64,000 nt of DNA from an uncultured Paraprevotella sp. (GTDB lineage Bacteria; Bacteroidota; Bacteroidia; Bacteroidales; Bacteroidaceae), in assembly GCA_947177395.1 (NCBI GenBank), contig CAMWUI010000007.1:1-64000 (forward strand), in the 5' to 3' direction. Both the position numbers and the translations under genes were made by a program. Numbering within the stretch: position 1 is the stretch's first letter; the number at the start of each line of letters is the position of its first letter. Positions 9,143 to 18,409 of the stretch are shown here, in pieces. The notes beneath the pieces were generated by a model, which worked only from the letters and a program-made list of their open reading frames with translations, had not been told where the DNA came from and did not search any database.

Positions 9143-12100
9143 TTACGGACGTACTTCCGACGGCGAAATGCCGAATTCTTCCTTGTAACACCGGCCGAGG
9201 TAGGTGACGCTCATGCCCACGAGCGCGGCGGTTTCGGATACGGTGTGGCCGGCCTGTAGCAACCGGCGGGCGCGCAGGAGTCGGCGGTGGCGGATGTATT
9301 CGTTGGGCGACATGCCCGTGGCTGGTTTCAGGCGCCGGTAGAGGGTGGAGGGACTCATGCAGAGCTCCTGCGCCAGACGGTTCTTGTCGAGTCCCGGATC
9401 CTGCATCAGTCGTTCTACGGCTTCCGCGGCGCGTTCCGTCAGCAGTTTGTCCGCTTCCGTCAGGGGGGCAGTGCGTTCCGTCGTCAGGCTTCTGTCCGCT
9501 TCTGGCGGGGTCGCGGTGCGTTCCGTCAACAGCTTGTCCGCTTCCGTCAGGGGGGCAGTGCGTTCCGTCGTCAGGCTTCTGTCCGCTTCTGGCGGGGTCG
9601 CGGTGCGTTCCGTCAACAGCTTGTCTGTTTCCGCCAGGGGGGCGGCGGTTTTTTCCAGCGAGCCTGCGGCGGGCGTTTCGGCGGGCCTGTGTTGGGTGTC
9701 TGTGTCGGGCGTGTCGGGGAAGGAGGCGGGCGGGGCTTTCTTTCGCAGCCGCTTCTTCCGCCGGATGAGGAGGAGGCCGCCCGACAGGACTGGCAGTAGC
9801 AGCAGTCCCGCCCATGCGGCGATGGCGCTCCACGGCAGGGGGACGCGGATGAGGGTCGCTACGGCGGGGGCGTTCGTCCGCCCGTCGCCGACGAAGCAGG
9901 CGATGGTCTCCATTTGGTGGGTGCCGGCGGCGAGGCGGCCGAGCGGCAGGCGGCGTTCTGTCCCGGCTTCCTGCCATGCGCCGCCGTCCATGCGGTAGCG
10001 GAACCGGATTTTGTCGGTCAGGGCGATGTCGGGGAGGCAGAGCGTGGCGGAGTATTCGCCGCCCTCGCCGGAGCGCGAGATGAGGACGTGGTGTTCCGGC
10101 AACGGGGACGTGCCTTCGGCGGCGGACGGGTTTACGGTGAGGCGGCCGTCGCCGGCCCACAGGATGCGCCCGTCGGACAGGGGCAGGGAGGCGTTCATCC
10201 GGAATGCTTCGGCGGAGTAGCAGCGTTGCGCCCGGAGGGGGCGGCCGTCGCCGTCCATGCCGGTTGTGTAGAGTCCGTCGGGGGTGGCGCACCAGACTCG
10301 GTGCCCATCCGTGCAGGCGAGTGCCTGTATCGACGGGCGGGGCAGGCCTTCCTGCTCCCGCAGCACCCCGACGGCGGGCCGTGTTCCCGGCTGTCGTGGG
10401 CGGATGTAGGCCAGTCCGTCTTCGGTGGCCGCCCAGACGTTGCCGATGCTGTCCTCCAGCATGCAGGTGACGCCCTTGTCCGGCAGGCCTTCCCGCCGGC
10501 TGATGCGCCACCGCAGGCTCATGTCCGGACGCAACACTGCCAGTCCGCCGAGGGCGCTTCCGCACCACAGGTCGCCCCGGCTGTCGGGGAGCAGCGACGC
10601 GATGTACTGTTCCGTTAGGGGGGAGTTCGTCGCGTCGTAGCAGGCGGACGTCCCGGTGGCCGGGTCGATGAGGAACAGTCCCTGATAGGTGCCGGCGGCC
10701 AGGCGCCCGTTCCAACAGGCGAGGCTGCGCACGTATATCGTCTTCCCGCCGTCGCCGGCCGTCAGGTTCACCCGTCGGATGATGCCGTCGCGGTGGTTCC
10801 ATCGGTAGAGCCCCTGCATTTCGGTGCCTATCCAGATGTCTCCGTCCGGCGTCCGGCGGAGAGCTGTGACGGAGTTGCTTCCCAGTCTGCTGTTGGTGAT
10901 GTCCAGGGTCTGCGTGCCGCCTTCGGGCGTTGTCACCACGATGCCGTCCGACTGTGTGCCGGCCCATATTCGTCCCTGTCTGTCCCGCTCCAGCGCCTGC
11001 ACGGCGGACGGTCCCGCCTCGTAGCGGAACATGCTCGGCTCGTGCAGCCGCACCTGCGCTCCCTTGCGGTCGGTCCCTACCCAAAGGTTGCCGAACCGGT
11101 CCGGCAGGGCGCACCGCACCAGGGCCGTCTCGCCCGCGCTGAAGCAGGGGAGCGCTACGGGGCGCAAGGCATCTTTGCGCCGGAATGTCAACTCCTCTTC
11201 GTTTGCCGACAGACGGACGTCCGCCAGGCTGAGCGCCCACAGACCCATGTCGCGTGTGGATATCCAGAGGGTGTCGTGTGCGGGGTGCAGGTGGCAGACG
11301 AGTCCCCGGATGCCTGGCACGGGGACGGGGCGTTTGCCGTGCGGCGCCAGGCAGGCCAGCCCTTTTTCCGTGCCGGCCCATATCCGTCCTTGCGTGTCCT
11401 GTGCCAGTGCGCGCACGCCGTCCTCGGCCGGGGAGTCGTCGGGGAAGCAACTGATGACGGGGACGTTCCGCGCGCGGCGGGTTCTGAGGTCGATGCAGGA
11501 CAGTCCGTTCCGTACATGTCCCGTGTAGAGCAGGCTGTCGCCCGTCTCCAGAACGCACCACATGGCGTCCGATACGAGCCCCTTCAGGGAGCGTCGGTTG
11601 AGCAGGGTGAAGTCATCGGTCGGTCGGTTGTAGTGGCTGATGCCGCCCATGTAGGAGGTCAGCCAGATGCCGCCCGCGCGTGATGGGGCGATGGAGGTGA
11701 CGCTGTTGTCCACGATGCAACCCGGGCGTCCGTCAGCTCGGTAGTGGGTGAAGATGCCGTTCCGGTAGTCGAACGCGTCCAGTCCGTCCCGCTGGGTGGC
11801 GATCCAGATGACGGGATTTTGCGGATCGGGCCATACTTTGTTGAGGTCGTTGGCGATGATGCTGCCCGTTTCGGGGATGCGGCTGCGCGTGAAAGTCTGT
11901 ATGCCGTTGCCGTCATACAGGCTCAGTCCGCCGGCGGTTGCCAGCCAGATGCGGCCCAGTCGGTCCTGTGCCGCGTCCATGATGCAGTCGCTTCCCAGTC
12001 CCTGACGGGTGGAAAGGGCGCGCCATTCCGGCTGTGCCGCGGTCGGGCGGCACAGGAAAAGGAGAATGAAAGAACAGAAAAGGAGGAGTTTTTCTCTCAT
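9143..12100 (-). CDS. Membrane one-component regulator: beta-propeller sensor, Y_Y_Y domain, TM, AraC-type HTH
   Basis: Predicted inner-membrane sensor that binds a glycan in the periplasm and DNA in the cytoplasm. The 985-residue protein has a signal sequence (1-22), two-component-regulator propeller repeats (about 25-660, e.g. DRLGRIWLATAGGLSLYD and RQGRIWAGTQSDGI), a Y_Y_Y-like domain (about 665-750), one TM helix (about 757-778) followed by RRKKRLRKK, a repetitive linker (about 820-890) and an AraC-family HTH at the C-terminus (about 905-985). The histidine-kinase and receiver domains of the classical hybrid two-component systems are absent. It lies directly upstream of GH78 on the same strand, so regulating that gene is the natural inference. 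It begins 66 bases after prfA ends, with no clear promoter. Confidence 0.88.
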   Translation of the reverse strand: MREKLLLFCSFILLFLCRPTAAQPEWRALSTRQGLGSDCIMDAAQDRLGRIWLATAGGLSLYDGNGIQTFTRSRIPETGSIIANDLNKVWPDPQNPVIWIATQRDGLDAFDYRNGIFTHYRADGRPGCIVDNSVTSIAPSRAGGIWLTSYMGGISHYNRPTDDFTLLNRRSLKGLVSDAMWCVLETGDSLLYTGHVRNGLSCIDLRTRRARNVPVISCFPDDSPAEDGVRALAQDTQGRIWAGTEKGLACLAPHGKRPVPVPGIRGLVCHLHPAHDTLWISTRDMGLWALSLADVRLSANEEELTFRRKDALRPVALPCFSAGETALVRCALPDRFGNLWVGTDRKGAQVRLHEPSMFRYEAGPSAVQALERDRQGRIWAGTQSDGIVVTTPEGGTQTLDITNSRLGSNSVTALRRTPDGDIWIGTEMQGLYRWNHRDGIIRRVNLTAGDGGKTIYVRSLACWNGRLAAGTYQGLFLIDPATGTSACYDATNSPLTEQYIASLLPDSRGDLWCGSALGGLAVLRPDMSLRWRISRREGLPDKGVTCMLEDSIGNVWAATEDGLAYIRPRQPGTRPAVGVLREQEGLPRPSIQALACTDGHRVWCATPDGLYTTGMDGDGRPLRAQRCYSAEAFRMNASLPLSDGRILWAGDGRLTVNPSAAEGTSPLPEHHVLISRSGEGGEYSATLCLPDIALTDKIRFRYRMDGGAWQEAGTERRLPLGRLAAGTHQMETIACFVGDGRTNAPAVATLIRVPLPWSAIAAWAGLLLLPVLSGGLLLIRRKKRLRKKAPPASFPDTPDTDTQHRPAETPAAGSLEKTAAPLAETDKLLTERTATPPEADRSLTTERTAPLTEADKLLTERTATPPEADRSLTTERTAPLTEADKLLTERAAEAVERLMQDPGLDKNRLAQELCMSPSTLYRRLKPATGMSPNEYIRHRRLLRARRLLQAGHTVSETAALVGMSVTYLGRCYKEEFGISPSEVRP
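9432..9645. repeat. 87-bp in-frame tandem repeat (2.5 copies) in the regulator linker
   Basis: Copies lie at 9432-9518, 9519-9605 and 9606-9645 (partial). Each 87-base unit codes for 29 residues built from two related halves (TEADKLLTERTATPP and EADRSLTTERTAPL types). The first two copies are nearly identical in DNA, indicating recent duplication. Because 87 is a multiple of 3, copy-number changes would lengthen or shorten the linker without breaking the frame. Confidence 0.95.
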
Positions 12101-12166
12101 TCCGGATGCTTGGTTCTGTGGTTGTTACTGATACGGTTTCATCTGCCGGGGCGGTGCCGCAGGTCG

Positions 12167-13279
12167 TCAAAGCTCGCTTTCCTTCATCCGTTCCGCGTTT
12201 TCCGCCACAATCAGATGGTCTATGCAGTCTTGTATGTTGCCGTCCATGAAGGCCGACAGGTTGTAGATGGTGTAGTTGATGCGGTGGTCCGTGATGCGTC
12301 CCTGCGGGTAGTTGTAGGTGCGTATCTTGGCCGACCGGTCGCCGGTGGATACCATCGTCTTGCGCCGGCTGGCGATGTCGTCGATATACTTCTGGTGTTC
12401 CTTGTCGTAGATGAAGGTGCGCAGGCGCGCGAGGGCGCGCTCCTTGTTCTTGGGTTGGTCGCGTGTCTCGGTACATTCGATGAGGATTTCCTCCGTCTCG
12501 CCGGTATTGGGATTCTTCCACATGTACCGCGCCCGCACGCCCGATTCCACCTTGTTGACGTTTTGCCCGCCGGCGCCGCTGGAACGGAAAGTGTCCCACT
12601 TGATTTCGCCTTCGTTGATTTCCACGTCAAACTCTTCCGCTTCGGGCAGCACGGCCACTGTGGCGGCCGACGTGTGTACGCGTCCCTGGGTTTCCGTGGC
12701 CGGTACGCGTTGTACGCGGTGCACGCCCGACTCGTACTTCATCGTTCCGTACACCTTCTCGCCGCTCACGCTGAAAATAATTTCCTTGTAGCCTCCGGCG
12801 GCGCCTTCGGTGAAGCTCGATACGGCCACCTTCCATCCTTTTGTCTCGCAGTATTTGGCATACATGCGGAACAGGTCGCCGGCAAACAGGGCTGCTTCGT
12901 CTCCTCCGGTACCTCCGCGTATCTCCATCACGATGTTCTTGTCGTCCTCCGGGTCGGCCGGCACCAGTAGCAGCTTGATTTCCTCTTCAATCTCGGGGAT
13001 GCGTTTTTCAGCGGCCGCCAGTTCTTCACGGGCCATTTCTTTCATCTCGGGATCGTCCTCCATAGCCATCAGTTCACGCGCTTCGTCGGCGTTGCGCAGG
13101 GTGTTGATGTATTCCTTGCGTGCTTTCATGATGTCTCCCAGGTCTTTGTATTCCTTGGTGAGTTTTACGTAGCGTTTCTGGTCGCTGATTACGTGCGGGT
13201 CGGTGATGAGGGTGGAAACTTCCTCAAAGCGGCTTACCAAGCCTTCCAGTTTGTCCAGTATAGAGTAATTTTCTGCCAT
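12167..13279 (-). CDS. prfA: Peptide chain release factor 1
   Basis: Recognises UAA and UAG stop codons and triggers peptide release. The 370-residue protein has the universal GGQ motif at about residues 236-238 (SSGAGGQNVNKVES) and the RF1 codon-recognition PAT tripeptide in HRVQRVPATETQGR, which distinguishes it from RF2. The N-terminal helical domain is complete from MAENYSILDKL. A TATCTTTG -7 box lies 20 bases upstream. The regulator gene follows on the same strand after 66 bases. Confidence 0.97.
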   Translation of the reverse strand: MAENYSILDKLEGLVSRFEEVSTLITDPHVISDQKRYVKLTKEYKDLGDIMKARKEYINTLRNADEARELMAMEDDPEMKEMAREELAAAEKRIPEIEEEIKLLLVPADPEDDKNIVMEIRGGTGGDEAALFAGDLFRMYAKYCETKGWKVAVSSFTEGAAGGYKEIIFSVSGEKVYGTMKYESGVHRVQRVPATETQGRVHTSAATVAVLPEAEEFDVEINEGEIKWDTFRSSGAGGQNVNKVESGVRARYMWKNPNTGETEEILIECTETRDQPKNKERALARLRTFIYDKEHQKYIDDIASRRKTMVSTGDRSAKIRTYNYPQGRITDHRINYTIYNLSAFMDGNIQDCIDHLIVAENAERMKESEL

Positions 13280-13298
13280 AGATGTTTTTCTTGTGCTG

Positions 13299-13306
13299 CA
13301 AAGATA
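13299..13306 (-). promoter_or_regulatory. Probable -7 box of prfA
   Basis: The minus strand reads TATCTTTG, an exact TAnnTTTG match, 20 bases before the prfA start. The -33 position carries only TTATTA, a weak TTG. Confidence 0.55.
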
Positions 13307-13330
13307 CGGATTATTACCTTAATAATCTAA

Positions 13331-13372
13331 TAAAAAAAGACTGATTGACCGTCGTTGGTCAATCAGTCTTTG
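13331..13372 (-). terminator. Terminator of rplU-rpmA
   Basis: AAAGACTGATTGACC (13336-13350) pairs perfectly with GGTCAATCAGTCTTT (13357-13371) around a 6-base loop. On the minus strand a T7 run follows, so it ends the ribosomal protein transcript just before the prfA promoter. Confidence 0.9.
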
Positions 13373-13397
13373 TGTTTCATCAGGGGAAGCCCGGTTG

Positions 13398-13661
13398 TTA
13401 TGCTTCCGCTTTCGGCTCTACAGAAACCGTGCTTCTGTTCAGACGGCCTTTCTTGAAAGAAACCACTCCGTCTACCAATGCGTAAAGCGTATGATCGCTA
13501 CCCATGCCTACGTTCTTGCCCGGGTAGTGTACCGTACCGCGCTGACGAACGATGATGTTACCGGCGATGCAAGACTGACCGCCATATATCTTTACGCCTA
13601 ATCTCTGAGCTGCTGACTCACGGCCGTTCTTAGAACTACCTACACCTTTTTTATGTGCCAT
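13398..13661 (-). CDS. rpmA: 50S ribosomal protein L27
   Basis: Large-subunit protein whose N-terminal tail reaches the peptidyl-transferase centre. The 87-residue sequence is complete and starts [16 protein letters not shown], the processed-free form in which the tail begins directly after Met. [18 protein letters not shown] is the family signature. It lies 21 bases after rplU in the conserved rplU-rpmA pair and is followed by a strong terminator. Confidence 0.98.
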   Translation of the reverse strand: MAHKKGVGSSKNGRESAAQRLGVKIYGGQSCIAGNIIVRQRGTVHYPGKNVGMGSDHTLYALVDGVVSFKKGRLNRSTVSVEPKAEA

Positions 13662-13682
13662 TTTCTTCTACGATTTAAAGGA

Positions 13683-14000
13683 TTAAGCAATAACTTGTTT
13701 AATAGTTAATTCTGTGAACTGCTGGCGATGACCGTTCAGTTTACGATAACCTTTTCTTCTCTTCTTGTGGAATACGAGCACCTTGTCGCCCTTTACGAGC
13801 GGAGTCTTTACTTCGCAAACCACTTTCGCACCATCTACCGTGGGAGCGCCCACCGTGATGTTGCCGTCGTTGTCAACCAACAGCACTTTCTCAAATTCAA
13901 CAGTCTGATTGGCTTCGGCGTTCTGAATGTGGTAAACAAACAGCCTTTTGCCTTCTTCCGCCTTAAACTGCTGACCGTTAATTTCTACAATTGCGTACAT
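13683..14000 (-). CDS. rplU: 50S ribosomal protein L21
   Basis: Large-subunit protein that binds 23S rRNA. The 105-residue protein starts [20 protein letters not shown] and includes the C-terminal [21 protein letters not shown] signature. It is the first gene of the rplU-rpmA operon. The promoter at 14087-14117 leaves a leader of about 80 bases, long enough for autoregulation, but no specific fold is evident. Confidence 0.98.
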   Translation of the reverse strand: MYAIVEINGQQFKAEEGKRLFVYHIQNAEANQTVEFEKVLLVDNDGNITVGAPTVDGAKVVCEVKTPLVKGDKVLVFHKKRRKGYRKLNGHRQQFTELTIKQVIA

Positions 14001-14086
14001 TATTATTAATGATTAAACGGGTTTCTCCGCGAGGCGTATCCCTTTGTGGAATCACTTTTTTGAGCCCCCTCGGACCAAATCGGCGG

Positions 14087-14117
14087 CAAAGGTAGGCATT
14101 TCTTTCTGATTATTCAA
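14087..14117 (-). promoter_or_regulatory. Promoter of rplU-rpmA
   Basis: The minus strand has TACCTTTG (14087-14094) as -7 box and TTG (14115-14117) as -33 box with a 20-base spacer, a full Bacteroidetes-type promoter. Confidence 0.8.
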
Positions 14118-14185
14118 GGGTTTTCGTCTCTTTTTTTGTCTGTTTCGGGACTTTTTCTCCGCAAGATACCGATCCGTACGCCGTA

Positions 14186-15124
14186 TCACAGTTTATGTTC
14201 GTTTAGATAGCGTTCCGCCTCGATGGCCGCCTTGCAGCCGCTTCCGGCTGCGGTGATGGCCTGCCGGTAGTGGGGATCAGCCACGTCGCCGGCTGCGAAC
14301 ACGCCGGGAATGCCTGTGATGGGAGTTCCGTTTTCTGTAAGAATATATCCCGTCTCGTCCGTCTTTACCCACGGTTTGAAGATGTCGGAGTTCGGTTTGT
14401 GTCCGATGGCAAGGAAGAATCCGTCGATGGCTATGTCATATCGTTCCTCATCCGCTTCGCCGAGGCGCTTTACAACGTGGGCTCCTTCGACACCGTTCTC
14501 GCCGAACAGGCCGAGAGTGTTGTGCTCGAACAGTACTTCGATTTTGGGATTCTCGAGAACTCTGTCTTGCATGATCTGCGATGCCCGCAGGAACGGTTTG
14601 CGCACGATCAGGTAGACCTTCGATGCCAGTCCGGCCAGATATGTGGCTTCTTCGCAAGCCGTATCGCCGCCGCCTACCACAGCCACGGTCTTTTTACGGT
14701 AGAAGAAACCGTCGCAGGTGGCACAGGCGCTGACACCCATGCCGGCGTATTTCTTTTCGTCTTCCAGTCCGAGGTATTTGGCGGAGGCTCCGGTGGCGAT
14801 AATCAGCGTGTCGGCTTCCACTTCACTGCCATCGTCGAACGTCACTTTATAAGGCGGTTGACTCAGGTCGGTCTTTACGGCGATGGCGCTGCGGATGTCT
14901 GCGCCGAAGCGTTCCGCCTGCTTTCTCAGGTCTTCCATCAGCGTCGTGCCGTCCACGCCTTCCGGATAACCGGGGAAGTTTTCCACTTCTGTCGTCGTTG
15001 TCAGTTGTCCGCCGGGCTGTATGCCTTCGTATAGTACGGGAGTCAGATTGGCGCGGCTCGCGTAAATGGCCGCCGTGTATCCGGCCGGGCCGGAACCTAT
15101 GATTAAACAGCGAATGTGTTCCAT
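14186..15124 (-). CDS. trxB: Thioredoxin-disulfide reductase
   Basis: FAD enzyme that reduces thioredoxin with NADPH. The 312-residue protein has the N-terminal FAD-binding GSGPAGYTAAIYA, the redox-active CATC around residues 133-136 (ACATCDGFFYRKK), the NADPH-binding GGGDTACEEATYLA, and a C-terminal FAD motif (GVFAAGDVADPHYRQAITAAGSG). The length and motif order match the low-molecular-weight bacterial enzyme. It lies downstream of the lolA-like gene on the same strand with a 48-base gap, so it may be co-transcribed. Confidence 0.97.
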   Translation of the reverse strand: MEHIRCLIIGSGPAGYTAAIYASRANLTPVLYEGIQPGGQLTTTTEVENFPGYPEGVDGTTLMEDLRKQAERFGADIRSAIAVKTDLSQPPYKVTFDDGSEVEADTLIIATGASAKYLGLEDEKKYAGMGVSACATCDGFFYRKKTVAVVGGGDTACEEATYLAGLASKVYLIVRKPFLRASQIMQDRVLENPKIEVLFEHNTLGLFGENGVEGAHVVKRLGEADEERYDIAIDGFFLAIGHKPNSDIFKPWVKTDETGYILTENGTPITGIPGVFAAGDVADPHYRQAITAAGSGCKAAIEAERYLNEHKL

Positions 15125-15172
15125 AATGGTTATGTTTTTAGTTTGTTGGAATAATGTCTGTCATGGGGTGCA

Positions 15173-15811
15173 TTAGCGCAGGTCGATGATTTCCGCTTCG
15201 GGGTAAAGGCTCTTATCGAAGCGGAAGTCTGCGTCGGTGAACTTCTGTCTGTCGGCATATTCGTTGACGACGATGCGGGTCCATGTTCCGTTTTGTAGTA
15301 GACGGACGCACATTGGGGTATACTTCGTCTTTTCCACGTCGAGACGTATCTCCTGGATGTCCTGACCGGGCTTTTCCGCCGTCAGGCTTATCTCGTATAC
15401 GGCCTTTCCGCGCAGTGTGCTTTCCTTTACGGTGTAGTTGAATCCCTTTTTGTAAAGTCCGATGAAGGCATAGGGGTTCATGGATTGAATTTCTTCTCGG
15501 GTAGGGGTGCTTATGTTTACTTCTTCATTTTCGGGCAGGTAACTCCATTGCGTTTTCCCGTCGAACCAAGTGATGACCTGCTTGGTGTTCAGATGGAATT
15601 TATTACCTTTTATATTCATTTGTCCGTCCACGCTTCCCTGTATCTCCGCGCCGTTGAATGTGTCGGCACGGAATCCGATACTGATTCCGCCTCCCTTGGC
15701 AAAAGTGTTTGCCGCCGCATCCAGTATTTTGCGTGCCCGGGCATCCTTTTGGGCGTACAGACACGAAGCGAAGCATAATAATGCGAACAGCAGGATATTT
15801 TTTTTCTTCAT
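15173..15811 (-). CDS. LolA-like outer-membrane lipoprotein carrier protein
   Basis: Periplasmic carrier predicted to ferry lipoproteins to the outer membrane. From the chosen start (MKKKNILLFALLCFASCLYAQ, a clear signal peptide) it has 212 residues. The body has the LolA-type beta pattern: KFHLNTKQVITWFDGKTQWSYLPENEEVNIS, then a Y-P-E end. An in-frame ATG at 15826 would add five residues; 15811 puts the positively charged KKK directly after Met and is preferred. It begins 15 bases after the ftsK stop, so the two are probably translated from one message. A Cys in the signal region (FASC) leaves a lipoprotein alternative, but the sequence after it does not fit well. Confidence 0.85.
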   Translation of the reverse strand: MKKKNILLFALLCFASCLYAQKDARARKILDAAANTFAKGGGISIGFRADTFNGAEIQGSVDGQMNIKGNKFHLNTKQVITWFDGKTQWSYLPENEEVNISTPTREEIQSMNPYAFIGLYKKGFNYTVKESTLRGKAVYEISLTAEKPGQDIQEIRLDVEKTKYTPMCVRLLQNGTWTRIVVNEYADRQKFTDADFRFDKSLYPEAEIIDLR

Positions 15812-15826
15812 GGCAATATGCTGCAT

Positions 15827-18382
15827 TTATCTCAGGTTGTTCAGTTTCATTTCCAAATCCGTCTCGTCGATACAGAGCACCTCGCGAGGTTTGCTGCCCT
15901 GGGCAGCTCCCACGATGCCGGCTTTCTCCAGCTGGTCCATCAGTCGTCCGGCCCGGTTGTAGCCGATGGCAAATTTGCGCTGTATCATAGAGGTGGAGCC
16001 TTGCTGGGTGGTGACAATCAGGCGGGCTGCTTCTTCGAACATAGGGTCGAGATGAGTCATGTCCACATTGCCCGGTCCGTTGTCGTCGTCTCCTTCCATT
16101 TCCACCTTGGGCAACTCGAACGGACCGATGTAGCTCTGCTGGCGGGCGATGTAGGCCGTGATGCGTTCCACTTCCGGTGTATCCACGAAAGCGCATTGCA
16201 CGCGCACGGGGTCGGTGCCGGAAGAGAAGAGCATGTCGCCCCGTCCTATCAGTTGGTTGGCGCCCGGCCGGTCGAGAATCGTGCGGGAATCTATCATTGC
16301 ACTCACTTTGAAAGCCATGCGCGCGGGGAAGTTCGCTTTGATGGTACCGGTGATGATGTTGGTCGTGGGACGCTGAGTAGCGATAATCATGTGGATGCCC
16401 ACAGCGCGGGCCAGCTGGGCGATGCGGGCGATGGGCAGTTCGATTTCCTTACCTGCCGTCATGATGAGGTCGCCGAACTCGTCGATGATGACCACGATAT
16501 AGGGCATGAATCGGTGGCCGTTCTCGGGATTCAACTGGCGGTTCTTGAACTTGGCGTTGTATTCCTTCACGTTGCGGGCGCGTGCTTTTTTCAGCAGATC
16601 GTAACGGGTGTCCATCTCGCAACACAAACTCTTCAGTGTCTGCACTACCTTGTTTACGTCCGTGATGATGGATTCTCCCGAATCGTCCGCTACCTTAGCC
16701 AGGAAGTGGTTCTCGATGGGGCTGTAGATACTGAACTCCACTTTTTTCGGATCCACCATGACAAACTTCAGTTCCGCCGGATGTTTCTTGTACAGCAGAG
16801 AGGTGATGATGGCGTTCAGGCCGACGGACTTACCCTGTCCCGTGGCACCGGCCACGAGCAAGTGGGGCATCTTGGCCAGGTCCACCATGTATACTTCGTT
16901 GGTGATGGTTTTGCCCAGGGCGATGGGCAGCTCGAACTCTGTTTCCTGGAATTTCCGGCTGTTGAGTATACTTTCCATCGACACCATTTGCGGGCGGGCG
17001 TTCGGCACTTCGATACCGATGGTGCCTTTGCCCGGTATCGGTGCAATGATACGGATGCCCAGTGCGCTCAGGCTTAGTGCGATGTCGTCTTCCAGATTAC
17101 GGATTTTGGAGATGCGCACGCCCTTGGCCGGCGTTATCTCATACAGCGTGATAGTGGGACCGACGGTAGCCTTGATGGACGATATGCCCACACCGAAGTT
17201 CTGAAGGACATCGATAATCTGGTCTTTGTTCTTGTTCTGCTCCTCCATGTCGATGGAACCACCGTTGTCGGAATATTTGTCGAGCAACTGCAGAACCGGA
17301 TACTGGTAATGTTCCAGATCCAGTTTCGGGTCATACGGTTCCAATGCGCCGCGGCCTTCCTCGTCGGCCACTTCCTCGTCCACCGTCTGTTCAATGTCCA
17401 GATCGATGCCGTTGCCCGTCCCGCAGGTTGCCGTGTTCCCGTCATCCCCGTCCGGTTCGTCCGTAGTTTCATTTTCCGCTTCTTCGTCGTATCTTTCCTT
17501 CGGCAGCGGTTTCTGTCTGCCGTTCTCCAGGTCAAAGTCAATGGTCGCGCTTGTCTCCGTGTCTGCATCATCGTCATCGTCTTGCCCGGTGTACGGTTCC
17601 TCCTCCACGGGAGCGCCGCTCTCTTCCGTTACAGTCGTTACGTTCTGTGTCTGTTCCTGCTCGTCCTTTTTCCGGGTTAAATGCGTTTTGATGTATTCCG
17701 TAGGATTGAGAAGTTTACGTATGGCCTGTATCGTCCGGCTGCTCAGATAAGTCAGATAGGCGATGGCCGTCAGCAGAAGAATGGCGAAAGTGATGACCGG
17801 ACCGGTATAGTTCGTCAGCCATTCGCTGATAAACTGTCCGTGCTGTCCGCCTGGATTGATATATTCCCATCCTTGCCGTTCCGCAAAGATGCCGGTCAGA
17901 AGGAAAGCGCCACTGACGGAGAACCAGAACATGAGGAACGTGTAGTTGAGGAAACATTTCCAGAAACGTACTTTGTAGGCTCGTGTCAGTTTCATGGCGG
18001 CCATAATCAACAGTAACGGCAGAAAGAATGCTCCGAATCCGAAACACCCGTCCATCCAATAGTAAGCCCATTTGGCTCCCAACGCGCCAGCATAATTGGA
18101 ATAGCCGCCCTCCCAGATTCCTTTTTCGACCAATCCCTGGTCATCGCCTCCCGTTATCAGATAAGAGGTAAAAGACAATATCATGAACAGGGCTGTAACC
18201 AGCAGTATCAGTCCGCAGATGAACCGGATTATCTCTATGTAATCAATGGAATTCTCCTCTGTATGTTTCGCTGTTTCCGCAGCCTTCTTCTTCTCGGATT
18301 TTCCTGTACCGGTACGGGACGCGGTTGTTTTATTACCGAGTTTGGTTGTCTGTACGGTACTATTATTTTTTTTCTTGGTCAT
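15827..18382 (-). CDS. ftsK: DNA translocase FtsK
   Basis: Septum-located motor that pumps chromosome ends and activates dimer resolution at division. The 851-residue protein has a basic N-terminus, four TM helices (about 45-230), a very acidic and low-complexity linker (about 250-380), the motor domain with Walker A GATGQGKS at about 513-520 and Walker B VVIIDEFGDL, and the C-terminal gamma winged helix (RLIVTTQQGSTSMIQRKFAIGYNRAGRLMDQLEKAGIV) that reads the chromosome polarity motif. It is divergent from the DUF5063 gene; a TACTTTTG -7 box lies 28 bases upstream. Confidence 0.97.
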   Translation of the reverse strand: MTKKKNNSTVQTTKLGNKTTASRTGTGKSEKKKAAETAKHTEENSIDYIEIIRFICGLILLVTALFMILSFTSYLITGGDDQGLVEKGIWEGGYSNYAGALGAKWAYYWMDGCFGFGAFFLPLLLIMAAMKLTRAYKVRFWKCFLNYTFLMFWFSVSGAFLLTGIFAERQGWEYINPGGQHGQFISEWLTNYTGPVITFAILLLTAIAYLTYLSSRTIQAIRKLLNPTEYIKTHLTRKKDEQEQTQNVTTVTEESGAPVEEEPYTGQDDDDDADTETSATIDFDLENGRQKPLPKERYDEEAENETTDEPDGDDGNTATCGTGNGIDLDIEQTVDEEVADEEGRGALEPYDPKLDLEHYQYPVLQLLDKYSDNGGSIDMEEQNKNKDQIIDVLQNFGVGISSIKATVGPTITLYEITPAKGVRISKIRNLEDDIALSLSALGIRIIAPIPGKGTIGIEVPNARPQMVSMESILNSRKFQETEFELPIALGKTITNEVYMVDLAKMPHLLVAGATGQGKSVGLNAIITSLLYKKHPAELKFVMVDPKKVEFSIYSPIENHFLAKVADDSGESIITDVNKVVQTLKSLCCEMDTRYDLLKKARARNVKEYNAKFKNRQLNPENGHRFMPYIVVIIDEFGDLIMTAGKEIELPIARIAQLARAVGIHMIIATQRPTTNIITGTIKANFPARMAFKVSAMIDSRTILDRPGANQLIGRGDMLFSSGTDPVRVQCAFVDTPEVERITAYIARQQSYIGPFELPKVEMEGDDDNGPGNVDMTHLDPMFEEAARLIVTTQQGSTSMIQRKFAIGYNRAGRLMDQLEKAGIVGAAQGSKPREVLCIDETDLEMKLNNLR

Positions 18383-18409
18383 TACGGGGCGTGTTTACAA
18401 AAACTATTG

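Noticed and set aside
4221..11561. A single 2446-residue protein on the minus strand
   Set aside because: The upper 970 residues are Arg/Pro-rich without family features and overlap the convincing regulator gene in another frame. A signal peptide and a promoter place the real start at 8630.
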